This document shows, one piece after another, positions 42,083 through 50,355 of a stretch of 64,000 nucleotides of DNA. The stretch is from Arenibacter sp. P308M17. GTDB lineage: Bacteria; Bacteroidota; Bacteroidia; Flavobacteriales; Flavobacteriaceae. Positions within the stretch are counted from its first letter, which is position 1, and each line of letters opens with the position of its first letter. The stretch spans positions 372,001 to 436,000 of the forward strand of contig NZ_QVON01000003.1 of the NCBI RefSeq assembly GCF_003426735.1. The letters are read 5' to 3'. Both the position numbers and the translations under genes were made by a program. Below the pieces are notes generated by a model. It ran no database searches, was not told the DNA's origin, and was given only the letters and a program-made list of their open reading frames with translations.

Positions 42083-44254
42083 CTAAAAATTAAAGGTAGC
42101 TCCCACCAAGAAATTAATCCCCGCCTGTGGGTAGTAACCAGCTCCTTCATAAGTGGTAATGGTTCCAGGCACTGAATAATCGTCATCAAAAGTATAGAAG
42201 TATCCATTGGACTCGTATAGGGAATCGAATATATTGTTGACCAACCCCGATAGCACTATGCTTTTAATAAAACTATTGGTATTGATTTCATATTGCACAT
42301 TAAAATCGGTTTGGGAATACGCATCCAACTTGGAACCTTCCGAATCAATATTGCCCATATACTGCTCTCCTACAAACTTGGTCAACAAGCTAAATAGAAC
42401 ATTTTCCTTGGGTTGATAGGTAAATACGTTTCCTATAATAATATCTGGGGAAAAGGAAATATGGGTATCCCCAAGTTCCTGCAGTTCACCATCGCGCTGA
42501 AAGACAAAATCCCTGTTCCTGTTTTTGCTCAATGCCACATTGGGGCGTATCTTAAATTCATTTCCCAGGGCAATGGTAGCATCCACTTCCAGACCTAAGC
42601 GATAACTATCCCCAACATTGGCACGTAAAGGTGCCCCAACATCATTCAACTCGCCGGTAAGCACCAATTGATCCTTGTATCCCATATAGTACACATTGGT
42701 ATTCAATTGTACATTAGGGGAAATATAGCGCCATCCCAACTCATAATCGTTCAGCTTCTCGGGCTTGGGGCTACCACTTTCATAGTCGTTTCTATTGGGT
42801 TCGCGATTGGCCCTGGCATAGGAGAGATAAAAATTATTGTTCCTGTTCAAATCGAAAGTTATCCCAAGCTTGGGGTTGAAAAAATTAAAAGTATCATCAA
42901 CAAGTCCGGTATCCTCGCCATTGGCCGTATAGCCTATGGTCCTATACTGCACATCCCCATAGGCACTCCATTGGTCGCTAAAACTGTAATTGGCCTTGGC
43001 AAAAAGGTTTAGGTCCGTTTTGGTGGAACTATCGTCATAATATCTGTCTTCATAATCCCTATTATTGGAAAAACGGGCCCATATAATTTCCCCAAAATGG
43101 CTTCCTTCGTACTTGTTCCAACCTCCTCCAAGAATTAAGTTCAACCGCTCTTTGTCATAATTTGCAGAAAAAGTGGTACCGTAAAAATCATTGACCAGCC
43201 AGCGTCTTCGTATTAGATCGGTCTTATCCACATCTTCCCCATCAATGGTAATAGGCTCAATTCCATAAGTGCTAAAGTCATCGTCTTCCCTATACTGTTC
43301 AAAAAAGCCTCTTCCCTTGGTAAAATGGATTGCCAGATTGGTATTCCAATTATCTGTAATTTGTTCGTTCCAATGCAATTGAAAATGGTTTTGCCTATAA
43401 TTATCCACTTCGTTCTTATAAAATTGGGTGTTTCCATTTTCATCGGTATAAATTCCTGCGGAATTAAAGGTCCTGTCAGATTTCAATGTTGCGGCATCTA
43501 TGCCGTTCCAGGCCTGATAGGTAATTTCATGTCCTCCGAACAACAGTGCCTTTACCAAGGTATTGTCGTCCACATAGGATCCCTGCAAAAAGTAGGAGTC
43601 CAATTCGGAGGAGGCCCTATCAATATAACCGTCCGAGCTTATTCGCGACAAACGCCCGGCAATTTCCACATGATCGTTCAACAAACCGGTGCTAAACTTC
43701 AAATTGTTCCTGAGCGTACCAAAGTTGCCTATGGAAGATGAAATCTGACCAAAGGCCTCGTCCGAAACGGCATCGGTCAACACATTTAAACTGGCTCCAA
43801 AGGCCCCTGATCCGTTTGTTGATGTTCCCACCCCACGTTGTAACTGTAAACTTTCCGTAGAAGAGGCAAAATCGGGCATGTTTACCCAAAACGAACCATG
43901 GGATTCCGCATCGTTATAAGGTATCCCATTAATAGTGACATTTACCCGAGTGCCATCGCTACCGCGAACCCGGATACCGGTGTAGCCTACACCTGCCCCG
44001 GCATCTGAAGTGGTAACCACAGCTGGCAGAAAATTCATGAGTACAGGAATATCCTGTCCCAAATTTCTGGGTTTGATCTGTTCTTTGGTCAAGTTGGTGA
44101 AGGTTACCGGAGATTGCTTGGTTACCCTTACTGCGGATACCAATACCTCATCCAAGGCAATTTCTTTTCCTTCCAAAGAATCTTTGGGTTTCTCTTGGCC
44201 AATGGCCAAAAGCGTGGTCGCAGTAATAGCGACCGTTGTGAACATAGTTTTCAT
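42083..44254 (-). CDS. TonB-dependent receptor, probable thiamine-compound importer
   Basis: A 723-residue outer-membrane beta-barrel receptor. The signal peptide ends near LAIGQ; a TonB-box-like segment precedes the plug domain with PVLMNFLPAVVTTSDAG, YTGIRVRGSDGTRVNVTINGIPYNDAESHG and LQLQRGVGTSTNGSGAFG. The ~22-strand barrel ends in a terminal Phe (LVGATFNF) as expected for outer-membrane insertion. It has no SusC-type carboxypeptidase-like N-terminal extension. A TPP riboswitch lies upstream on the same strand, so the substrate is most likely thiamine or a related compound. Confidence 0.9.
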   Translation of the reverse strand: MKTMFTTVAITATTLLAIGQEKPKDSLEGKEIALDEVLVSAVRVTKQSPVTFTNLTKEQIKPRNLGQDIPVLMNFLPAVVTTSDAGAGVGYTGIRVRGSDGTRVNVTINGIPYNDAESHGSFWVNMPDFASSTESLQLQRGVGTSTNGSGAFGASLNVLTDAVSDEAFGQISSSIGNFGTLRNNLKFSTGLLNDHVEIAGRLSRISSDGYIDRASSELDSYFLQGSYVDDNTLVKALLFGGHEITYQAWNGIDAATLKSDRTFNSAGIYTDENGNTQFYKNEVDNYRQNHFQLHWNEQITDNWNTNLAIHFTKGRGFFEQYREDDDFSTYGIEPITIDGEDVDKTDLIRRRWLVNDFYGTTFSANYDKERLNLILGGGWNKYEGSHFGEIIWARFSNNRDYEDRYYDDSSTKTDLNLFAKANYSFSDQWSAYGDVQYRTIGYTANGEDTGLVDDTFNFFNPKLGITFDLNRNNNFYLSYARANREPNRNDYESGSPKPEKLNDYELGWRYISPNVQLNTNVYYMGYKDQLVLTGELNDVGAPLRANVGDSYRLGLEVDATIALGNEFKIRPNVALSKNRNRDFVFQRDGELQELGDTHISFSPDIIIGNVFTYQPKENVLFSLLTKFVGEQYMGNIDSEGSKLDAYSQTDFNVQYEINTNSFIKSIVLSGLVNNIFDSLYESNGYFYTFDDDYSVPGTITTYEGAGYYPQAGINFLVGATFNF

Positions 44255-44375
44255 TCGTAATACGTTTGTTACGAATAAAAGGGGCTATTATTCTTGTTAA
44301 AAATTGATTTTTGTTCTTTCCCGACTACAAAATTACATCGAAAATAAAACGTTGGAAATTCCAAAATGCGGTTTT

Positions 44376-44455
44376 CGCATCCCTTGGCAGCATTACCTGC
44401 CCAGGTTCTTTGGGTATAATCTCAGCCTGAACTAACAAGCACCCCTTTGAGACGG
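44376..44455 (-). promoter_or_regulatory. TPP (THI-box) riboswitch
   Basis: Read on the minus strand, 122-200 bases before the receptor start. The order of conserved blocks is that of the thiamine-pyrophosphate aptamer: GGGGTGC, CTGAGAT, ACCC, AACCTG, GGTAATGCTGCC and AGGGATGC. Spacing between CTGAGAT and AACCTG is short and normal. TPP binding is expected to shut off expression of the receptor. Two short hairpins follow on the same strand (ATGCG-loop-CGCAT and TTGGAA-TTCCAA, near 44350-44380) and may be the expression platform. Confidence 0.9.
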
Positions 44456-44582
44456 ACGCAAATTTAGGTACGGCCAATCTAATTTCATAATAAAAGACCA
44501 TAAATAATTAACTATAATTTATATCCCAATAGGCCATGAAATACGTAAATTGGGATAAAAGCTATAAAAACTGGGATTATTA

Positions 44583-47054
44583 ATGAACAGGACGAAGAAC
44601 AAATTCACCCTTAAAATAATGTTCAGCTACCTAACGCTTGGCGTTTTGACCCTTGTAGTGGCCTACTTTATATTTACGGAAATAAGGGTATTTATATCTA
44701 CCGACACCGGAACGGAAAATGATGCCAAATTATTAAAAACAGGCTCCCTGCTTACTGAACTGTATGAGGCGGAAAGTCTTTCCAAGCTGGCCCTCCAAAA
44801 AAAGACCCAAAAAAGCTTTACTGTTTATGCCCAAAAGATAGATTCCATTTTTATCACCATAGACTCCCTTAAATTGCTTACCGTTAACGGGAACCACAAA
44901 AAAATGTTGGATAGTGTACAGGGGCTACTAAAAAAAAAGGTATTCAACAGCAATGAACTTCTCCGATTGAAAAGAGAAAGTGAAGCCAATAATTCTATAG
45001 ACGATGCCCTAAAGGAATTTAGTAAAATAGAAGAATCTCTTGGCAAAATTACTCCGGAAAGCCTTAATCCCAATTATTTTGACTTACCCCCGGAAACACA
45101 GAATACCTTAAAAAAGTGGGCCGAATACCTTAGTGAAAACGTCCCCAGGGATACGAGCGACATTCCGGTTTCGCAACAGGTAGATTCGGTACTTATGGCT
45201 TCCAAATCCCTTTTGAACGAAGCCAAACAGAGCAATACCATAGCCCTTCGATCGGTAGCCCAGAAAGAATTGCAGTTAAATAGGGCCGATCTGGAAATTT
45301 CCCAACAGCTCCGAAGTATTATCTCAGCATTTGAACAGGAGGTCATCGCCAAATCCTATAATGATAACCTAAAAAAACAGACCGCCCTAAACAGGAGCCT
45401 TCGTGTGGCCGGTTTTGCCAGCTTGCTCGGAATAGCGATTGTGGGACTCTTTACTTTTTTGATTACCAAAGATTACTGGAAAGTACAATTGTACAGACAG
45501 CAACTGGAAAAGGAAAAGAAATTTTCCGAATCCCTTTTAAAAAGTCGGGAACAATTAATCTCTACCGTAAGCCATGACCTGCGCACTCCTTTGAATACAA
45601 TAACCGGTTATTCCGAACTTATGGAAAACACCGGGCTCTCCGGTAAGCAGGTATCCTATATAAAGAATGTAAAATCGGCATCGAAATATGTGGATAGTCT
45701 GGTAAACGATCTGTTGGATTTTTCCAAATTGGAGGCAGGAAAAATTAATATAGAGCAAACCCCATTTATATTCTCCGACCTTATCCGGGAAACTGCCGAA
45801 AACCTCAAGGAAATCCATTTAAAGAAACCCTTGGAACTGATAGTGAAAATCGATACCCTATTGGATAATCCTGTTTTGGGAGATCCCTTTAGAATTAGAC
45901 AAATCCTGACCAACCTAATCGGAAATGCCTATAAATTCACAAATGAAGGTTTCATAAAAGTTGAAGCCAAGGTAGTTCGTGAAGCAAATGGAAACTACCA
46001 AACCTTAATTCAGGTAACAGATTCTGGTATAGGTATTAAAAAAGAAAAGCAAGAGCACATTTTTAAAGAATTTACCCAGGCCGAGGACCATACGGATAAA
46101 AAATACGGCGGTTATGGGTTAGGCCTTACCATTTCCAAAAAGCTCACCGAACTCCTGGGTGGGAAAATTAGTCTTAGGAGCCAGGAAGATAAAGGAAGTA
46201 CGTTTTCCATTGAAATTCCTTTGAAGATATCAAAAAAACCTTTTAATTCCGACAAGAAAATCGAAATCGGTCCACAAGTTGGGCTGTCCCTCCTTATCAT
46301 AGACGATGACCCGGCTATGCTAAAACTCCTTAAGGAAGTCTGTCATCATTTGGGACTCTTTGTCCATACCTATAATAATTTTCATGAAATATTAAAAACA
46401 GCTGCGCTGCAGTACGATATGGTTTTGACAGATATACAAATGCCCAATATTACGGGTTTTGAAGTATTGGGCAAGCTACAGAACGATGCCTATTCCCATT
46501 ATGCCGGGCAACCCATAGTAGCCATGACCGGACGTAAGGATTTAAAAAGAGAACAATATATTGAGGCAGGTTTTTCAGATATCCTACAAAAACCTTTTAC
46601 CAAAGAGATGTTTCTGGAGGTATTGACCAATTTGTTCCCCCGGGCAATTCAGGAAAAACCCAAAAGCAGAACAAATACGAATATTGCCTCTGGCTCCAAC
46701 CTATTCCACCTAGGGGTAATCTCCTCTTTTTTAGGGGAAGACGAGGAGGGCATAGCCGAAGTGTTGGAGACTTTTATTACCGACACCAAAAGCAACATGG
46801 AAAAATTGAAAGTGGCCGTAGATAATTTGGACATCAAGACAGTAAATGTTGTCTCGCACAGAATGCTTCCCATGTTCCGGCAATTAAACAATAATGAAAC
46901 AATACCCATTTTGGAACAAATGGAGGTTTTGGAAATTGGCCAATGGGAACCCAAGGTCTTAAAACAAGCTTACAGGGACCTCCAAAATAAGTCCACCGTT
47001 TTAATTTTGGCCATTAAGGCGTATTTGGCTACAAGTCCAAATTATAGTGATTAA
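44583..47054 (+). CDS. Hybrid sensor histidine kinase with REC and Hpt domains
   Basis: An 823-residue membrane kinase. Helices near residues 9-30 and 270-292 flank a long, helical periplasmic sensor. The cytoplasmic part has the phosphoacceptor helix VSHDLRTPLNT (His331), an ATPase domain with GNAYKFTNEG (N box), DSGIGIKKEK and GGYGLGLTISKKL, a REC domain with DDDP and LTDIQMP (Asp617), and an Hpt domain with VVSHRMLPMFRQL (His759). This is a full phosphorelay in one chain. It is convergent with the sigma-54 regulator at 47029; the two genes overlap by 26 bp. Confidence 0.92.
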   Translation: MNRTKNKFTLKIMFSYLTLGVLTLVVAYFIFTEIRVFISTDTGTENDAKLLKTGSLLTELYEAESLSKLALQKKTQKSFTVYAQKIDSIFITIDSLKLLTVNGNHKKMLDSVQGLLKKKVFNSNELLRLKRESEANNSIDDALKEFSKIEESLGKITPESLNPNYFDLPPETQNTLKKWAEYLSENVPRDTSDIPVSQQVDSVLMASKSLLNEAKQSNTIALRSVAQKELQLNRADLEISQQLRSIISAFEQEVIAKSYNDNLKKQTALNRSLRVAGFASLLGIAIVGLFTFLITKDYWKVQLYRQQLEKEKKFSESLLKSREQLISTVSHDLRTPLNTITGYSELMENTGLSGKQVSYIKNVKSASKYVDSLVNDLLDFSKLEAGKINIEQTPFIFSDLIRETAENLKEIHLKKPLELIVKIDTLLDNPVLGDPFRIRQILTNLIGNAYKFTNEGFIKVEAKVVREANGNYQTLIQVTDSGIGIKKEKQEHIFKEFTQAEDHTDKKYGGYGLGLTISKKLTELLGGKISLRSQEDKGSTFSIEIPLKISKKPFNSDKKIEIGPQVGLSLLIIDDDPAMLKLLKEVCHHLGLFVHTYNNFHEILKTAALQYDMVLTDIQMPNITGFEVLGKLQNDAYSHYAGQPIVAMTGRKDLKREQYIEAGFSDILQKPFTKEMFLEVLTNLFPRAIQEKPKSRTNTNIASGSNLFHLGVISSFLGEDEEGIAEVLETFITDTKSNMEKLKVAVDNLDIKTVNVVSHRMLPMFRQLNNNETIPILEQMEVLEIGQWEPKVLKQAYRDLQNKSTVLILAIKAYLATSPNYSD

Positions 47055-48393
47055 TTTTGTTGTAAAGTGTTTTCCTGGTTATCTGCAGCAGTTTGGCTGC
47101 TTTGGATTTATTAAAATTTGATTGTTTTAAGGCCTTGACTATTTGTTCCTTCTCGTAATCTGCCTTGGAGAAATTTTCGTTTTTAACATTGCTTTCCTTG
47201 CTCCTATATACTTCTTTGGGCAAGGCCCCCTTCTCCACCATTTCCCCATTGGTCAACAAAACCGCTCTTTTTATAACGTTCTGCAATTCCCGTAAATTTC
47301 CGGGCCAATGGTATTGCTTAAATATATCCTGTACATCCTCCGAAAAACCTTCCACTTGTTTTCCCAAAGATCGGTTGGCCTTTCGCAAAAAGAAATCTGC
47401 AAAAAGCGGCAGATCTTCAAAGCGTTGCTCCAAGGACGGAATTTCTACAGAAAATTCATTGATCCTATGGAAAAGATCTTCCCTAAAACTGCCGTTTTCA
47501 ACAGCTTCCGTTAGGTCTTCGTTTGTGGCGGTTACAATTCGGATATCAACCTCTATCTCCTTATTGCTGCCTACCCTTTTAATTTTTCTTTCCTGTAAGG
47601 CCCTTAATAACTGTATTTGATTTTCATAGGAAAGGTTCCCTATTTCATCCAAAAACAAAGTGCCTCCATTGGCAGCTTCAAAATGCCCTTTCTTATCCTC
47701 TACCGCCCCGGTAAAACTCCCTTTGATATGCCCGAAAAATTCGCTGGTCGCCAATTCTTTGGGAATAGCTCCACAATCTACCGCCACAAAATTGTGGTCC
47801 TTCCGTTTACTATTGTTATGAATGGCCCTTGCCGTAACTTCCTTACCTGTTCCACTTTCCCCGGTAATTAAAACGGACATATCCGTTGGGGCCACCAACT
47901 TAATATACTCGTGCAGTTTTTTGGAGGCCTCGCTTATTCCAACAACTACCCTATTGTCATTGTTCCCAATTTCATCTTGCGTACCATTCACCTTATGGTT
48001 TTCTTTTGGAGCACTATCCAGTGGCCTCTTGTGCTCTTGGCTCAAGGCACTTTTGATCTGCATTAAAATTTCCTCCGGAGTAAAGGGTTTGGAAATATAG
48101 TCGTAGGCCCCTTTTTTCATGGCCTCTACGGCAGAACCAACCTCGGCATAACCCGTCATCACAATAACCTGTGTCTTTGGATTTACCTCCTTGATATCGG
48201 AAAGCAGTTGTAGGCCGTTATAATTGGGAAGCCGCAAATCTGTCAAAACAAGATTATAGGTGGTTGCCTTAAATTTGGTCTTGGCATCCTGGGCCGTAAA
48301 ACTAATGTCCACATCGTATCCGTTTCTAATCAAGAATTTTTGAAGCATTTGACAAAAAGAGGCGTCATCTTCAATGATAAGCAGTTTGGGCAT
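47029..48393 (-). CDS. Sigma-54-dependent response regulator (NtrC-type)
   Basis: A 454-residue regulator. Residues 1-120 form a REC domain (LTDLRLP, Asp54 region), then an AAA+ domain with Walker A GESGTGKEV and the sigma-54 contact loop, here GSFTGA (225-230) instead of the common GAFTGA. A Fis-type helix-turn-helix ends the protein (NKSKAAKLLQITRKTLYNK). It opens promoters recognised by RpoN after phosphorylation, most likely by the adjacent convergent hybrid kinase. Three PepSY-like genes lie upstream in the same orientation and are candidate targets. Confidence 0.93.
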   Translation of the reverse strand: MPKLLIIEDDASFCQMLQKFLIRNGYDVDISFTAQDAKTKFKATTYNLVLTDLRLPNYNGLQLLSDIKEVNPKTQVIVMTGYAEVGSAVEAMKKGAYDYISKPFTPEEILMQIKSALSQEHKRPLDSAPKENHKVNGTQDEIGNNDNRVVVGISEASKKLHEYIKLVAPTDMSVLITGESGTGKEVTARAIHNNSKRKDHNFVAVDCGAIPKELATSEFFGHIKGSFTGAVEDKKGHFEAANGGTLFLDEIGNLSYENQIQLLRALQERKIKRVGSNKEIEVDIRIVTATNEDLTEAVENGSFREDLFHRINEFSVEIPSLEQRFEDLPLFADFFLRKANRSLGKQVEGFSEDVQDIFKQYHWPGNLRELQNVIKRAVLLTNGEMVEKGALPKEVYRSKESNVKNENFSKADYEKEQIVKALKQSNFNKSKAAKLLQITRKTLYNKINHYNLDL

Positions 48394-48472
48394 ACTTTTT
48401 ATAATAATTTACTATATATAGATAGTAAAAATACCATAAGAAAGTTAGTTGCCTTTAAAAATTTTCATAAAA

Positions 48473-48504
48473 AAGAGGGGGATTGTAAAAACAATCCCCC
48501 TCTT
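48473..48504 (-). terminator. Terminator of first PepSY-like gene
   Basis: A 14-bp perfect stem (48473-48486 with 48491-48504) with a 4-base A/T loop and a T-run on the minus strand after it. It separates the PepSY-like gene from the sigma-54 regulator gene. Confidence 0.8.
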
Positions 48505-48544
48505 ACCAAACCAACTTGATACAAAACAAATAATTCAAGTGATA

Positions 48545-48847
48545 TTATAGTTCAATCCACTTACCATCTTTATCGGCATACAAGGTACCTGTAGTACCAT
48601 CCTCCAAGGTTATTTCCAACTTATACTGCTCCTTCTTATTTACATAAGCCTTACTGATGGTGGCCGAAGGATATTCAGTGGAGACCGCTGTTGAAACCGC
48701 TTCCGGCAAATCACTGGTTTTTACTTCAGAGAAGTCGTCCTGAGCTATTACGGTTTGTGTGCTATCCAAACTTACATTTTCACTGGATAGGGCAAATGCG
48801 GTTAGACTTCCGAATGATAATACTGCTGCAAAAAATAATTTTTTCAT
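48545..48847 (-). CDS. PepSY-like secreted small protein 1
   Basis: A 100-residue protein from the ATG at 48847, which opens the signal peptide KKLFFAAVLSFGSLTAFA; a slightly earlier ATG at 48856 is possible. The mature part of ~80 residues has the PepSY-like pattern: VKTSDLPEAVSTAV, then EYPSATISKAYVN, a KLEITLEDGTTGTLYADKDGKWIE strand pair. Such domains are found in exported inhibitors or sensors, but the function here is unknown. It is a paralogue of the two genes upstream. Confidence 0.82.
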   Translation of the reverse strand: MKKLFFAAVLSFGSLTAFALSSENVSLDSTQTVIAQDDFSEVKTSDLPEAVSTAVSTEYPSATISKAYVNKKEQYKLEITLEDGTTGTLYADKDGKWIEL

Positions 48848-48882
48848 GATATTCATTTTAATAGTTAAACTTATTATACCTA

Positions 48883-48900
48883 TTGAAAATATAGTGCCGA
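48883..48900 (-). promoter_or_regulatory. Shared upstream motif, PepSY gene 1 (sigma-54-like)
   Basis: Minus strand: TCGGCAC, spacer, TTTCA. Compared with the sigma-54 consensus the -24 element GGCAC is intact, while the -12 GC pair is changed to TC. Similar motifs occur 27-44 bp upstream of all three PepSY-like genes. Confidence 0.35.
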
Positions 48901-49147
48901 ACCTCAATCTATGCCGAATATAAACGTAAACACTTGTAAATGTATATGTTATATAAAATACACAAAAAATTAAACTGTGTATTTTTGGGTATCGGACCCT
49001 TTTAATGGGTAAAAACTAAACACTTCTTTCCTATATTCTTTATAATATTCCAAAAACAGCTTCCTTATTCCTTAATTATTTTGCTAACAGAATTAAAATA
49101 CGGTCAGGTGGGTAAATTACTCCTTCCTTACAATAGTTGAAACAAAA

Positions 49148-49173
49148 AATGGGATCGTTAAAACGATCCCATT
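49148..49173 (-). terminator. Terminator of second PepSY-like gene
   Basis: A 12-bp perfect stem (49148-49159 with 49162-49173) with a T-run after it on the minus strand. It isolates PepSY gene 2 from gene 1, so each has its own transcript. Confidence 0.8.
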
Positions 49174-49200
49174 ATCATTGTACATATTTATGAAGCGGAT

Positions 49201-49503
49201 CTATCTCTCTATCCAATCCCCGTCCTTATCTGCATATATAGTACCTCTATTGCCTTCCTTCAAAACTATATCCAACCTAAATTGTTGGGAGTTGTTTACA
49301 AATGCCTTATTGATTATCGCAGTAGGATAATAGGTATCTATTGCCTTGGTCACTGCATCGGGCAATTCTGCCGGCCTTATTTCAGAGAATTTATCTTGGG
49401 CGACGCTCATTTCCGTAACAGTACCCTTTGCTGCCTTATTCTCCTGTGCGCAGGCGGTTAAACTTGTTATTGATAATGCAATTCCAAAAAATAACTTTCT
49501 CAT
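49201..49503 (-). CDS. PepSY-like secreted small protein 2
   Basis: A 100-residue protein from the ATG at 49503, which gives a signal peptide with a lipobox-like ending (LTACAQ). The mature domain has IRPAELPDAVTKAI, YYPTAIINKAFVN and IYADKDGDWIE, in the same order as genes 1 and 3. The C-terminal half is better conserved among the three than the linker after the signal. Its function is unknown; the Cys after LTA suggests it may be a lipoprotein. Confidence 0.82.
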   Translation of the reverse strand: MRKLFFGIALSITSLTACAQENKAAKGTVTEMSVAQDKFSEIRPAELPDAVTKAIDTYYPTAIINKAFVNNSQQFRLDIVLKEGNRGTIYADKDGDWIER

Positions 49504-49535
49504 GATTCTAATTTTAATAATTATTAACATTACCA

Positions 49536-49553
49536 ATGGAAAAACAATACCAA
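49536..49553 (-). promoter_or_regulatory. Shared upstream motif, PepSY gene 2 (sigma-54-like)
   Basis: Minus strand: TTGGTAT, spacer, TTCCA. It occupies the same position, 33 bp before the start, as the motif of gene 1. The match to sigma-54 is weaker. Confidence 0.25.
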
Positions 49554-49775
49554 AATTAACAAATTAATATATTTGACTGATTATCTGATGTTTATGTGTG
49601 TATTTAGATTTTTTTCTAACTGTGTAATACTGGGTACTCAGCGCCTCGATTGTGTTAAAATTACACACCATGGCCACAGTAAGGGAAATAGTAACATCCT
49701 GAATACCCATACACGGGAAACGCAAAAGGGCCACCATACGGTAGCCCCACTAATTCAAATAAATTAACCAATGTA

Positions 49776-50087
49776 TTACATATCTATCCAGTTTCCTTCG
49801 GCATCGACATATAGTTCGGAATTGGTTCCATCGGAAAAAGTAACCTCCAATTTATATACCGCTTCATCGTTTACATATGCCTTGTTTATTACAGCTCCAA
49901 CATGATCTTTCTCCAAAGACTTTGAAATTGTGTCCGGTAATTGATCAAGGTTTATCTCAGTAAATTCTTGCGCAATAATCATTTCCATAATTCCATCGTG
50001 AAAAATGGGAGGCGATGCCAAAACCGGACTCAAACTTCCCATTGCCAAGGCGGTGGCGAAAACCAAACTTTTCATATCTTTTTTCAT
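49776..50087 (-). CDS. PepSY-like secreted small protein 3
   Basis: A 103-residue protein when started at the ATG at 50087; another ATG lies at 50075. The signal peptide ends near PVLAS. The mature part has INLDQLPDTISKSL, VGAVINKAYVN and LYVDAEGNWID, clearly homologous to PepSY-like proteins 1 and 2. It is the most upstream of the three tandem copies and the most diverged in the spacer after the signal. Confidence 0.8.
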   Translation of the reverse strand: MKKDMKSLVFATALAMGSLSPVLASPPIFHDGIMEMIIAQEFTEINLDQLPDTISKSLEKDHVGAVINKAYVNDEAVYKLEVTFSDGTNSELYVDAEGNWIDM

Positions 50088-50130
50088 ATCTTCAATATTT
50101 TGTGTGAATACTTTTTTCTCACAGAACATA

Positions 50131-50148
50131 TAAGGAAAATTGTGCCAA
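50131..50148 (-). promoter_or_regulatory. Shared upstream motif, PepSY gene 3 (sigma-54-like)
   Basis: Minus strand: TTGGCAC, spacer, TTTTCC. The -24 element is perfect; the -12 element has no GC pair. It lies 44 bp before the start of PepSY gene 3. Confidence 0.35.
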
Positions 50149-50244
50149 TAGGATCATTTAAATATTATTGTTTTCAATATGTTGATAATCAATAATTTAA
50201 ATTTATTTTATAGCTATAAAGGAATGTATAAATATGTATAGCAC

Positions 50245-50279
50245 CCCAAAAAGTGTATACTAATTATACACTTTTTGGG
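50245..50279. terminator. Terminator-like hairpin after DUF4301
   Basis: A 15-bp perfect stem (50245-50259 with 50265-50279) around a 5-base loop, 77 bp after the DUF4301 stop on the minus strand. It would end the pnuC-kinase-DUF4301 transcript and isolate the PepSY genes. Confidence 0.65.
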
Positions 50280-50355
50280 TACACTAACTAATTTGTTTAA
50301 ATGAAAAATTAGCAGGAAACCAAAGTAGTCCCCAATCCAAAATATTGTCCAAAAC

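Noticed and set aside
49573-49767. 64-codon plus-strand frame between PepSY genes 2 and 3
   Set aside because: It is low-information, lies antisense in a promoter region and has no recognisable domain.
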